Part shown: positions 1-6,744 of the stretch, piece after piece
How the letters are laid out: each line of letters starts with the position of its first letter
How positions within the stretch are numbered: the first letter of the stretch is position 1
DNA from: Pseudomonadota bacterium
GTDB lineage: Bacteria; Pseudomonadota; Alphaproteobacteria; Rhizobiales; Hyphomicrobiaceae
DNA: 13,148 nucleotides
Direction: 5' to 3'
NCBI GenBank assembly: GCA_023387235.1
Contig: JAEWIJ010000238.1
Coordinates: forward strand, 1-13,148
Notes under the pieces: model-generated
What the model was told of the DNA's origin: nothing
What the model saw: the letters and a program-made list of their open reading frames with translations, nothing else
Database searches by the model: none
Position numbers and translations under genes: made by a program

Positions 1-2
1 CC

Positions 3-563
3 AACATGCACGGCGCAGCGCAAGGCGTGCACGCGTTCCTGCGCGCCTACTTCCATCACAAGAGCGCCGACTGGAAGACCAACAAGCCTTTCCGGCTCGC
101 CTCATGGACGGCGGATGAGCTGGCCAAGATGCCAACCTACTACGTCATGGATCTCCTCGACGGCATGGCCGAGACCGTTGCGAAGGAAAGCCCGAGCGAG
201 GCGGAGATCGCGGCGTGTGCGTGGATGCCCGAAGCCGAAATGGAAGTCTTCAGCGGCGAGTACGCGCGGACGAGCTTTCAGGGCGGGCTCAACTGGTATC
301 GCGCGCGCGTCGAGCCGCGCCTGCAGCCGGAGCTGGAGCTTCTTTCCGGCCGCACGATCGACATACCCTCGTGCTTCATCGCCGGACGCAGCGACTGGGG
401 CATCTACCAGGTGCCCGGTGCCATCGAGCGGATGCAGAAAGAGGCCTGCACGCGTATGAGCGCCGTGCATCTGATCGAGGGTGCGGGGCACTGGGTGCAG
501 CAGGAGCGGCCCCAGGAAACGGCGCGGCACATTCTGGCGTTTCTGCGGGAAGGAGCGCGGTAG
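3..563 (+). CDS. alpha/beta hydrolase, epoxide hydrolase-like, C-terminal part (5' end outside window)
   Basis: The frame is open to the left edge, so the ATG at 6 is probably an internal Met and the real start lies outside the window. The visible 186 residues match the cap and C-terminal part of soluble epoxide hydrolase-like alpha/beta hydrolases. An IAGRSDWG strand-turn holds the likely acid Asp. It is followed by a PGA segment and then GAGHWVQQERP, which carries the catalytic His. The nucleophile Asp or Ser and the oxyanion HGxP region would lie upstream, so the reaction (epoxide hydrolysis versus dehalogenation or esterase activity) cannot be settled here. The family is usually about 300-330 aa and cytoplasmic, and has no cofactor. 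The stop is TAG inside a hairpin, 33 nt before the toxin-antitoxin pair. The family call is firm but the substrate is unknown. Confidence 0.85.
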   Translation, partial: NMHGAAQGVHAFLRAYFHHKSADWKTNKPFRLASWTADELAKMPTYYVMDLLDGMAETVAKESPSEAEIAACAWMPEAEMEVFSGEYARTSFQGGLNWYRARVEPRLQPELELLSGRTIDIPSCFIAGRSDWGIYQVPGAIERMQKEACTRMSAVHLIEGAGHWVQQERPQETARHILAFLREGAR

Positions 564-576
564 CTCACCGCTACCG
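558..576 (+). terminator. hairpin over the hydrolase stop codon, possible terminator
   Basis: CGGTAGC (558-564) and GCTACCG (570-576) form a perfect 7-bp stem with a 5-nt loop. The TAG stop at 561-563 lies inside the left arm. No T-tract follows, so intrinsic termination is uncertain. It separates the hydrolase from the toxin-antitoxin genes and could instead be part of their control region. Confidence 0.35.
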
Positions 577-577
577 G

Positions 578-585
578 ATCATGAT
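578..585. promoter_or_regulatory. short palindrome upstream of the toxin-antitoxin pair, possible operator
   Basis: ATCATGAT is a perfect 8-bp palindrome 11 nt before the antitoxin ATG. Type II antitoxins commonly repress their own promoter through short palindromes, so this is a candidate operator. An 8-bp palindrome can occur by chance, and no confident -35/-10 pair was identified in the 33-nt gap. Confidence 0.2.
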
Positions 586-596
586 AGGCTACTCGA

Positions 597-827
597 ATGA
601 CCCGAACGGAAGCTCTTGCAGAAATCTCAGCCGTGCTGCCGCGCCTATCGGATGAGCGCGTGCAGGTGCTGGCGGAACTCGCCCGCGACTGGGCCGGTCA
701 GACGGCTCGTCCAGATGAAGACGAAGCGACTCGCGCAGCGATTGCGCGCGGGATCGAGCAAGGCCGGCGCGGCGAGTTTGCGACTGACGAAGAGGTGGCC
801 GCCGCGTTTGCGCGCTTCCGCAAATGA
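597..827 (+). CDS. ParD-like antitoxin of a type II toxin-antitoxin module
   Basis: This 76-residue acidic, helical protein lies directly before a ParE/RelE toxin. The C-terminal half (about residues 44-74) has a run of the type RAAIARGIEQGRRGEF followed by TDEEVAAAFARFR. That resembles the toxin-wrapping tail of ParD-type antitoxins, which bind and neutralise the toxin. The N-terminal half (about 1-35) looks like two helices ending near ELARDWAG. I do not see the usual ribbon-helix-helix DNA-binding start (a short basic beta strand), so any autoregulatory DNA binding is uncertain. Its stop overlaps the toxin start (ATGA at 824-827), showing translational coupling. The ribosome-binding site is weak (an AGG about 7 nt before ATG). 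Size and tail fit an antitoxin; the subfamily is an inference. Confidence 0.75.
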   Translation: MTRTEALAEISAVLPRLSDERVQVLAELARDWAGQTARPDEDEATRAAIARGIEQGRRGEFATDEEVAAAFARFRK

Positions 828-1114
828 AGCTTCGCTATACGCGGAGATCGGTCGACGATATCGCGCGTATTGCTGACTATATCAGGGCGCATAACCCGGC
901 GGCAGCAGCAAGTATCGAGCTGGCGATACTTTCGATCGTCGATCTTTTGAGCGACTTTCCATTGCTCGGAAAAGACCGGCCCGATCTGAACGCTCGCGCG
1001 CTCGGCATTCCTCACCACCCCTTCACGGTCTACTATCGTATCGAGGGTGAGGAAATTTGGATCGTCCACATTCGAGACGACCGGCGCAAACCCATCGGGC
1101 CCGACGATCTTTAA
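824..1114 (+). CDS. ParE/RelE-superfamily toxin
   Basis: This 96-aa basic protein has the ParE/RelE fold pattern: an N-terminal strand plus helix (MKLRYTRRSVDDIARIADYI), a helical stretch ending in a conserved FPLLGKDRP-type turn, and the C-terminal strands PFTVYYRIEGEEIWIVHIRDDRR. Length and the closing IxIRDDRR motif are typical of ParE. Family members either poison DNA gyrase (ParE) or cut mRNA at the ribosome (RelE). The sequence favours ParE, but I cannot separate the two activities by eye. The start overlaps the antitoxin stop by 4 nt. The full-length frame and intact ends suggest the module is functional. It stands alone on the plus strand, 38 nt before a methyltransferase gene. Confidence 0.85.
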   Translation: MKLRYTRRSVDDIARIADYIRAHNPAAAASIELAILSIVDLLSDFPLLGKDRPDLNARALGIPHHPFTVYYRIEGEEIWIVHIRDDRRKPIGPDDL

Positions 1115-1152
1115 CGCGCAGTCGATCGAACAGAGAACCAACGGAGCACGCG

Positions 1153-2187
1153 ATGGCGGACACGATCGGCATGGCGGCGCAGGCGGCAGGGCAGGCCGTG
1201 CGCTTCGGTCTCTACCTCGGCCTCAACCGCATTGTCGACTGGCGCACGAGCGCGCTCGGCCGCGCGGCGACAGAGAAGCCGCGTGGGCCGATGCCGTCCC
1301 AAGCCGAGCTGCTGCGTGATCTCGTGAGCGTGCTCGCACAGGACGCGATGGCCGTGCGCGATGGCCTCTATCCACCCATGAGCGACGAGCCGCCGCTGCC
1401 CATGCAGCTCGCGCGCATCCGCGACATGCTCGCCGATCTGCCGTCCGCACTCGCGCGACGCAATGCGCGCGATGCCTCGACGGCGGAAGCAGCAGGCCGA
1501 CACGATCTCCCCGACTATTTCGTGCAGGACTTCCACTTTCAGACGGGCGGCTATCTCACGGACGATTCCGCCAAGCTCTACGACCTTCAGGTCGAGACGC
1601 TGTTCTATGGTGCGGCAGGCGCCATGCGGCGGCAGGCCCTGCGCCCGATCTCAGCCTTCATGCACGGACGCGACCAGCGGCAGATGCGGCTGCTCGATGT
1701 CGCCTGCGGCACGGGGCGGTTCCTGCGCGCGGTGCGGCTCGCCTATCCGGCGATGAAGCTGTCGGGCCTCGATCTCTCAAAACCCTATCTCGATGAGGCG
1801 CAACGCCACCTGAAAGGCTTGCGTCCGGTCGAGTGGATCGCTGGCAATGCCGAGACAATCCCCCTTGCCGATGCGAGCCAGGACATTGTCACGACGGTTT
1901 TTCTGTTCCACGAGTTGCCGCCGGACGTACGCCGGCGCGTTGCGCAGGAAATGTCGCGCGTGCTGAAGCCGGGCGGCCTGCTCGTGTTCATCGACAGCCT
2001 GCAGATGGGCGACCGGCCAAGCTGGGACGGCCTGCTCGAAGCATTCCCGGCGCGCTTTCACGAGCCCTACTACCGCCACTACGCGATCGATGATCTCGAC
2101 GGCGTATTCAATGACGCCGGGCTCGAGGCTGCCGAGCAGTCGACGGTGTTTCTCGCCAAGATGATGGTGCGCCGGAAAGCGGCATAA
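1153..2187 (+). CDS. class I SAM-dependent methyltransferase, substrate unknown
   Basis: This is a 344-aa protein from the ATG at 1153, chosen because GGAG (1143-1146) lies 6 nt upstream. A longer reading from 1057 would overlap the toxin gene. Residues 1-170 form a family-specific N-terminal part with amphipathic helices near the start (GLYLGLNRIVDW) and a DYFVQDFHFQTGGYL segment. Motif I is DVACGTGRF at 182-190 and the acidic ribose-binding residue is Asp207 in SGLDLS. Then come NAETIPLADASQDIV, the HELP turn and KPGGLLVFID. This is the Methyltransf_11/UbiE-type fold, which transfers a methyl group from S-adenosylmethionine. The N-terminal extension is not that of UbiE, and no substrate can be named. 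The gene ends in a hairpin and converges on the TctC gene. Confidence 0.85.
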   Translation: MADTIGMAAQAAGQAVRFGLYLGLNRIVDWRTSALGRAATEKPRGPMPSQAELLRDLVSVLAQDAMAVRDGLYPPMSDEPPLPMQLARIRDMLADLPSALARRNARDASTAEAAGRHDLPDYFVQDFHFQTGGYLTDDSAKLYDLQVETLFYGAAGAMRRQALRPISAFMHGRDQRQMRLLDVACGTGRFLRAVRLAYPAMKLSGLDLSKPYLDEAQRHLKGLRPVEWIAGNAETIPLADASQDIVTTVFLFHELPPDVRRRVAQEMSRVLKPGGLLVFIDSLQMGDRPSWDGLLEAFPARFHEPYYRHYAIDDLDGVFNDAGLEAAEQSTVFLAKMMVRRKAA

Positions 2188-2198
2188 GCCGCTCCGGC
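2171..2198. terminator. convergent-gene hairpin, possible bidirectional terminator
   Basis: GCCGGA (2171-2176) pairs with TCCGGC (2193-2198). Inside it GCGGC (2179-2183) pairs with GCCGC (2188-2192), leaving a 2-nt AA bulge and an ATAA loop that holds the methyltransferase TAA stop. The 11-bp stem sits between two convergent genes (the other ends at 2237). No T-run follows on either strand, so it may only protect mRNA 3' ends. Confidence 0.4.
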
Positions 2199-2236
2199 GA
2201 TCACCATCACGCGGGCGCCATCAACGGCAAATTCCT

Positions 2237-3184
2237 CTATTTCGCGCTCAGTCCTGCCTTCTCTACGAGATCGCCGGCCTTCTCGAACTCGGAGGCGACG
2301 AAAGCCGCGAGCCCCTTGCGATCGCGAAAATCGATCGGCTGTGCCTGCTTGTCGAGAATGTCCTTGACCTTACTGTCGGCCAGTGTCTGACGGCAGCCAC
2401 CTTCGAGCTTGGACAGGATCGCGTTCGGCGTGCCTTTCGGCGCGTAGATGGCCATCCAGATCGAGAACTGCAGGTCGTATCCCGCTTCCTTCATGGTCGG
2501 CACATTAGGGTACGCAGGCAGTCGCTTGGTATCGAAGACGGCAAGCGGTGTCAGGTTATAGGGCGCGATAAGGTTCGGCACATCCGTGAAGAGTTCGATG
2601 GTGTTCGTCAGCAGACCCTGGATGGCATCGGCCGCACCCTTGTAGGGGATGTGCTTGATGTCGACGCTCGCGGCCCTTCCAAAGGCGAACGGCGCCAGAT
2701 GCGGAATCGAGCCCGGACCGGCCGAGCCATACGTGATCTTGCCCGGAGCGGCTTTCGCCGCCGCGACGACATCCGCAACCGTCTTGTATTTCGACTCCGG
2801 TGCCGCCATCAACGCGACCGGGCTGTCCGTCAGCTTGCAAACCGGATCGAGGTCCGAGACTTTGTACGGAAGCTTGATGCGATGCGGCTGAATGACGATC
2901 GGGCCGAGCGGGCTCAGCAGCAGCGTGTAGCCATCGGGCGTGGCGCGCGCCACTTCGCCTGCGCCGAGCGTCCCGCCGGCACCCGGCGTGTTCTTGACGA
3001 CAATCTGGCCGCCGATCGCCTCCTGCAGCGTGAGCTGGATGCCCCGCGCAATGATGTCGGCACCGCCGCCAGCTGGGAACGGAACGACCACCGTGATCGG
3101 GCGCTCCGGATAAGCTGCCTGCACCGACTCGGGCATCGCGAACACTGATGCAGCAGCGAGTCCCAATCCAATGAACGTTCTCAC
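2237..3184 (-). CDS. TctC/Bug-family periplasmic solute-binding protein
   Basis: This is a 315-aa secreted binding protein of the tripartite tricarboxylate transporter (TctC/Bug) family. I choose the GTG at 3184 because GGGAG (3194-3198) sits 9 nt upstream. It also gives a compact signal peptide (VRTFIGLGLAAASVFA...) ending near SVQA/AYPERP; the GTG is read as Met. An in-frame ATG at 3214 would spoil the signal peptide. Hallmarks are PITVVVPFPAGGGADIIAR directly after the signal, NTPGAGGTLGAGEVA, PDGYTLLL, ITYGSAGPGSIPHL and HIPYKGAADAIQGLL. Family members bind carboxylates with a Venus-flytrap fold and hand them to TctA/TctB. Neither membrane partner is in the window, so this is an orphan receptor, as is common for Bug proteins. 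Its ligand may be a hydroxy or carboxylic acid, judging by the dehydrogenase genes upstream. Confidence 0.92.
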   Translation of the reverse strand: MRTFIGLGLAAASVFAMPESVQAAYPERPITVVVPFPAGGGADIIARGIQLTLQEAIGGQIVVKNTPGAGGTLGAGEVARATPDGYTLLLSPLGPIVIQPHRIKLPYKVSDLDPVCKLTDSPVALMAAPESKYKTVADVVAAAKAAPGKITYGSAGPGSIPHLAPFAFGRAASVDIKHIPYKGAADAIQGLLTNTIELFTDVPNLIAPYNLTPLAVFDTKRLPAYPNVPTMKEAGYDLQFSIWMAIYAPKGTPNAILSKLEGGCRQTLADSKVKDILDKQAQPIDFRDRKGLAAFVASEFEKAGDLVEKAGLSAK

Positions 3185-3608
3185 TTCGGCGATCTCCCAT
3201 TCTGGCGGCAGCACCGCGATTCGATCGTGCGCGCCGAGCCGGCCGTGCCGACCGGCGCGCCAATAGCGCTCGAGCCATCACCTGCCGCAGACGCAGCAGC
3301 GACGGCTCTTCAATTCGGGACAAGGCGCGTTTCGGGGAGGCCGGCGGTGGACGACGTCGAGATCCGCACTCCGGTCAAACGCAGATCGGCATGACTAATC
3401 GTAGCCATTCAATCGTCGGCGCTGTCTGCGGGATGCGCCGAATTCGCTTGCGGCACCGCAATTATTTCCTCCCCGAACCCTGGCACACTGCGGCGCCTTG
3501 TAGACCGAGAAGCAAAGCGTAGTAGGCCGCTCGGCGACCGTCAAAATAAAAAGTCTCGGCACGCGGGATGAACGTTCCACTGAGTGAGACGCTCTGAATG
3601 CAAGCGAC
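3185..3608. other. 424-nt intergenic region upstream of the TctC gene
   Basis: This gap separates the stop of the hydroxyacid dehydrogenase gene from the GTG of the TctC gene, both on the minus strand. No open frame in it has a recognisable product or a convincing start with a ribosome-binding site. The part near 3541-3555 is AT-rich compared with the surroundings. It holds a candidate minus-strand promoter (3516-3544). If that is used, the TctC mRNA has a leader of roughly 320 nt. No riboswitch family was recognised. Confidence 0.6.
3516..3544 (-). promoter_or_regulatory. candidate sigma70-type promoter for the TctC gene
   Basis: Read on the minus strand, TTGACG (3544-3539, 5 of 6 to consensus) is followed after 17 nt by TACGCT (3521-3516, 3 of 6). 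An A/T-rich stretch lies just upstream at 3545-3552 and resembles an UP element. The -10 is weak. It suggests the TctC gene can be expressed apart from the dehydrogenase genes. Confidence 0.35.
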
Positions 3609-4457
3609 TCATCGCGTCTCTTCTGCGGCCTTGAGATAGGCTGCGCGCGCCGTCGTTGCGAGATGCATGGGAAGACCCGCTGCCTTGCCCGTCTCCTCGA
3701 CCGTCGCAAGATCCTTGATGAAAACGCCGGTCGCGTCCTTCAGAGAGAACTTGCCGGCCAGCATCAGCTCGGCGCGATTGTTGAACATATAGGATGCGGC
3801 CACGCCATCGCCGACGATCTCGAGCACCTTCTCGGCATCGACATCCAGGCGTTTCAGCAGCTCGACGGCCTCGGCCGTCACGGCAAGATGGACGCCGACG
3901 AGGAGCTGGTTGACGGCCTTGGCCGTGGAGCCCGCGCCCGCGCGGCCGCCGAATCTGAAGATCTTTGCGGTCATGGCTTCGAGCACTGGCGTTGCCGTCG
4001 AAAATGCGACGTCCGTCCCGGAGGCAAGCGCCTTCAACGTGCCAGCCTCGGCACCGTCCGTGCCGCCCGTCACGGGACAGTCGACGAGGTGGTGCCCTAC
4101 ATCGAGGCAACGCTTCTCGAAGGCAGCGACCGCTGCCGGCGGCACGGTGCTGCATATGAGGATCGTCGCACCGGGAGACAGGCGCGGAACAATGCCGTCC
4201 GGACCGAACAATACGTCCTCGACCTGTTGAGTGGTCAGCACCACCACGACGGCGAGCTTCGCGCCATCCGCTGCATCACCAGGGCTCGCGGCGAACTGTC
4301 CATCTTCCGCCTCGAGCCGGGCGGCGGGCTCCGAGCGCACGTCGAAACCACGCACGCGAAATCCCTTGCGAAGGAGGTTCGACGCCATGCCGACGCCCAT
4401 GCGGCCAAGCCCTATGAAGGCGACAAGGGGACGATCGTCCGTCAAAGGCGAAGTCAT
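3609..4457 (-). CDS. NAD(P)-binding beta-hydroxyacid dehydrogenase (3-hydroxyisobutyrate / L-threonate dehydrogenase family)
   Basis: This is a 282-aa two-domain dehydrogenase. The start at 4457 is chosen over an in-frame ATG at 4469 because GGAGG (4463-4467) lies 5 nt before it. The Rossmann motif GLGRMG is at residues 16-21, and D39 at the end of strand 2 suggests NAD. The substrate loop DCPVTGGTDGAEAGTL starts at 126. The catalytic Lys180 and the conserved Asn183 sit in GSTAKAVNQLL, and a VFIKDL motif follows in the C-terminal helical domain. The family oxidises 3-hydroxyisobutyrate, tartronate semialdehyde-related acids, L-threonate and similar beta-hydroxyacids. I cannot choose among these, but placement between an SDR and a TctC receptor favours catabolism of an imported hydroxy acid. 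It lies 105 nt after the SDR, and the gap holds a perfect inverted repeat. Confidence 0.9.
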   Translation of the reverse strand: MTSPLTDDRPLVAFIGLGRMGVGMASNLLRKGFRVRGFDVRSEPAARLEAEDGQFAASPGDAADGAKLAVVVVLTTQQVEDVLFGPDGIVPRLSPGATILICSTVPPAAVAAFEKRCLDVGHHLVDCPVTGGTDGAEAGTLKALASGTDVAFSTATPVLEAMTAKIFRFGGRAGAGSTAKAVNQLLVGVHLAVTAEAVELLKRLDVDAEKVLEIVGDGVAASYMFNNRAELMLAGKFSLKDATGVFIKDLATVEETGKAAGLPMHLATTARAAYLKAAEETR

Positions 4458-4530
4458 GCATTCCTCCAATTGGCTGGGCGGTCGTTCGCACGTATCTCGG
4501 AATGTCGCGCTGAGCTCGCGGCTCTTGGCA

Positions 4531-4545
4531 AGCAGAAATTCTGCT
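4531..4545. promoter_or_regulatory. perfect 15-bp inverted repeat upstream of the hydroxyacid dehydrogenase
   Basis: AGCAGAA-A-TTCTGCT is a perfect 7-bp inverted repeat around one central base. It lies in the 105-nt gap between the SDR stop and the dehydrogenase start, 74 nt before the ATG. Length and symmetry suit a dimeric regulator such as a GntR- or LacI-type repressor. The hairpin it could form would have a loop too small for a normal terminator and has no T-run. The regulator is unknown and none is encoded in the window. Confidence 0.35.
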
Positions 4546-4562
4546 GCGCCGCGCTCGCCGAT

Positions 4563-5315
4563 CTACAGGCCCGCGGACATGCCGCCATCGACGGCGAGTT
4601 CGGCGCCGGTGACGAACGAGCTGTCGTCGCTCGCGAAGAAGAGGGCCGCACGCGCGATCTCCTCCGTCGTGCCGAAACGGCGCAGCGGCGTCTGGTCGAT
4701 GAGCGCCTTGGCAATCATGGGATTGCGGAGCACGCGGTTCGTGAGATTCGTCTCTACGAAGCCCGGCGCGAGCGCATTCACGCGGATATTGAAGGGCGCA
4801 TATTCAACGGCGAGCGCGCGCGTCAGCGCCGAGACCGCGCCCTTGGTCGCCGAGTAGGCCGCGAGCTGGCGCAGGCCGCGATGCGCCATGATGGACGCGA
4901 GATTGACGAGCGAGCCTCGCCCCGAAGCCTTCAGCAGCTCGAAGCCGTCGCGCGCGACGCGCACCACGCCGTCGAGATTCACCTCGCGAATCTTTACCCA
5001 GTCGGCATCGGAGAGATGGCGGAAGTCCTCGCGCACATTGAGGCCGGCGTTATTGATGATCGCGTCGAGCTTGCCATGCGCACTTTGGATCGCGCGGAAG
5101 AGCGCCGTCACATCCTGGCCACGCGAGACGTCACACACCTGCGCCGTCGCAGCGCCGCCGGACGCGCCGATCTCGGCAACCACCGCGTCGGCCGACGCAC
5201 CATCGACGTCGCTGACGTAGACGTGTGCGCCTTCCGCCGCGAACACGTGCGCGATCCCGCGCCCAATGCCATTGCCGGCGCCCGTGACGAGCGCGATGCG
5301 CCCCTGAAGCCTCAT
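4563..5315 (-). CDS. short-chain dehydrogenase/reductase (classical SDR)
   Basis: This is a 250-aa classical SDR with every key site. The cofactor-binding motif TGAGNGIG is at 11-18. Asp36 at the end of strand 2 points to NAD(H). CDV at 61-63 and NNAG at 88-91 are present. The catalytic Ser141, Tyr154 and Lys158 lie in NLASI and YSATK, and N113 completes the tetrad. The C-terminal LAPGFVETNL and the ending TGAELAVDGGMSAGL are typical of the family. The substrate cannot be read from the sequence; 3-oxoacyl-ACP reductase-like and sugar-acid dehydrogenases look alike here. It follows gor by 33 nt with only a weak ribosome-binding site, so it is probably co-transcribed. The next gene is a second NAD-linked dehydrogenase, which suggests a shared catabolic route. 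Confidence 0.93.
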   Translation of the reverse strand: MRLQGRIALVTGAGNGIGRGIAHVFAAEGAHVYVSDVDGASADAVVAEIGASGGAATAQVCDVSRGQDVTALFRAIQSAHGKLDAIINNAGLNVREDFRHLSDADWVKIREVNLDGVVRVARDGFELLKASGRGSLVNLASIMAHRGLRQLAAYSATKGAVSALTRALAVEYAPFNIRVNALAPGFVETNLTNRVLRNPMIAKALIDQTPLRRFGTTEEIARAALFFASDDSSFVTGAELAVDGGMSAGL

Positions 5316-5348
5316 GCGTGGTGCCCCGTCTTGAAACTTTGCCGCACG

Positions 5349-6734
5349 CTACTCCGCGGCGGCAGCCGGTGGCGTCCATTTCTCGCGCATGGTTACCAGC
5401 TCTTCCGCGGCACTGGGATGCAGCGCCATGGTGGCATCGAAGTCCGCCTTGGTGGCGCCCATGCGCATGGCGATCGCGGCCATCTGGACGATCTCGGCGG
5501 CATCGGGTCCGAGGACATGACAACCGAGTACGCGGTCCGTGGCGCGCTCGACGATGAGTTTCATCAGCATCCACTCGTCGCGGCCCGCGAGCGTCATCTT
5601 CATGGGACGGAAGCGCGCCTTGTAGATGTCGATACCGCCGGGGCGCTCGGCCGCCTCGTGCTCGGGAAGGCCGACAGTGCCGATCTCCGGCGTCGAGAAA
5701 ACCGCGGTCGGGATCCAGTCATGATCGACGACGCGCGGCTTCTTGCCGAAGAGGCTGTCGGCGAACGCATGGCCCTCGCGAATGGCGACCGGCGTCAGGT
5801 TCACGCGATCGCAAACGTCGCCGACCGCATAGATGCTCGGCACATTCGTGCGCTGGTTCTTGTCGACGATGATCTCGCCGCCCTTGCCGAGCGCGACGCC
5901 GGCACTCTCGAGGCCGAGACCTTCCGTATTCGGGCTGCGGCCGATGGCGAACATGACCTGATCGACTTCGAGCTTGCCGCCGCCGCTGCAATGGGCGGTG
6001 ATGCCGTTCGCCGTCTTCTCGAGGCGCGTGAAGACCTCGCCGGTGAGAATGCGGATGCCGCGCTTGGCGTATTCCTCCGTGAGCGCGTCGCGGAGATCCT
6101 CGTCGAAGCCGCGCAGGATCTTGTCGCGGCGATAAATCAGGGTCGTCTCGGCGCCGAGGCCTGCGAAGATGCCGGCGAACTCGACGGCGATATAACCGCC
6201 GCCGGCGATGACGATGCGCTTCGGCAGCTTCTCCAGATGAAAAGCCTCGTTCGAGGTAATGGCGTGCTCGACACCCGGCAGCTTGGGATCGACATTCGCG
6301 CGACCGCCCGTCGCCACGAGGATATAGCGCGCGGTGACCTCCTTGCCGCTGTCGAGAAGGCGGACGGAATTGGGGCCGGTCACGACGGCGCGCGTCTTGT
6401 GGATGGCAGCGACCTGCGCCCGCTCGAGCCCGCCGCGATAGGCGCCTTCGAGACGCGCGATCTCCTTGTCCGTGTTGGCGATGAGCGTCGGCCAGTCGAA
6501 TGTCGACGTGCCGACCGTCCACCCGAAGCCCGCCGCATCCGCGAACTCGTCGGAGAAGCGGCTTGCGTAAACGAGCAGCTTCTTCGGCACGCACCCGCGG
6601 ATCACGCACGTGCCGCCGAAGCGGTACTCCTCGGCAATGGCCACCTTGGCGCCGTGGCCGGCCGCTATGCGCGCCGCGCGTACGCCGCCCGAACCGGCGC
6701 CGATGACGAAGAGGTCGTAGTCGTAGTCCGCCAT
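5349..6734 (-). CDS. gor: glutathione-disulfide reductase
   Basis: This is a 461-aa FAD/NADPH disulfide reductase that regenerates GSH from GSSG in the cytoplasm. The ATG at 6734 is preferred to an upstream one at 6791, which overlaps the previous gene. GAGG upstream and the start MADYDYDLFVIG also fit the family. The FAD motif GAGSGG is at 12-17. The redox-active pair is C43/C48 in GGTCVIRGCVPKK. The NADPH fold is GGGYIAVEFAG, followed by YRRDKILRGFD, whose arginines are the usual NADPH 2'-phosphate contacts. The second FAD site is IYAVGDV. The C-terminal interface has H439 and E444 in LHPSAAEE. These features separate it from dihydrolipoamide dehydrogenase and mercuric reductase. Only 10 nt separate it from the DUF2059 stop, so the two are co-transcribed with rpiA or from its end. 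Confidence 0.96.
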   Translation of the reverse strand: MADYDYDLFVIGAGSGGVRAARIAAGHGAKVAIAEEYRFGGTCVIRGCVPKKLLVYASRFSDEFADAAGFGWTVGTSTFDWPTLIANTDKEIARLEGAYRGGLERAQVAAIHKTRAVVTGPNSVRLLDSGKEVTARYILVATGGRANVDPKLPGVEHAITSNEAFHLEKLPKRIVIAGGGYIAVEFAGIFAGLGAETTLIYRRDKILRGFDEDLRDALTEEYAKRGIRILTGEVFTRLEKTANGITAHCSGGGKLEVDQVMFAIGRSPNTEGLGLESAGVALGKGGEIIVDKNQRTNVPSIYAVGDVCDRVNLTPVAIREGHAFADSLFGKKPRVVDHDWIPTAVFSTPEIGTVGLPEHEAAERPGGIDIYKARFRPMKMTLAGRDEWMLMKLIVERATDRVLGCHVLGPDAAEIVQMAAIAMRMGATKADFDATMALHPSAAEELVTMREKWTPPAAAAE

Positions 6735-6744
6735 CACGTCGTCC

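Noticed and set aside
1..2187. A defence island or mobile element around the toxin-antitoxin pair
   Set aside because: No integrase, transposase, tRNA, direct repeats or composition change is visible; a lone toxin-antitoxin pair is common on chromosomes.
2651..3148. A 165-codon plus-strand frame antisense to the TctC gene
   Set aside because: It is a shadow of a clear Bug-family gene with signal peptide and family motifs.
3395..3709. A small minus-strand frame in the gap upstream of the TctC gene
   Set aside because: It runs out of frame through the end of the dehydrogenase gene, has an Arg-rich composition typical of shadow frames, and has no credible start.
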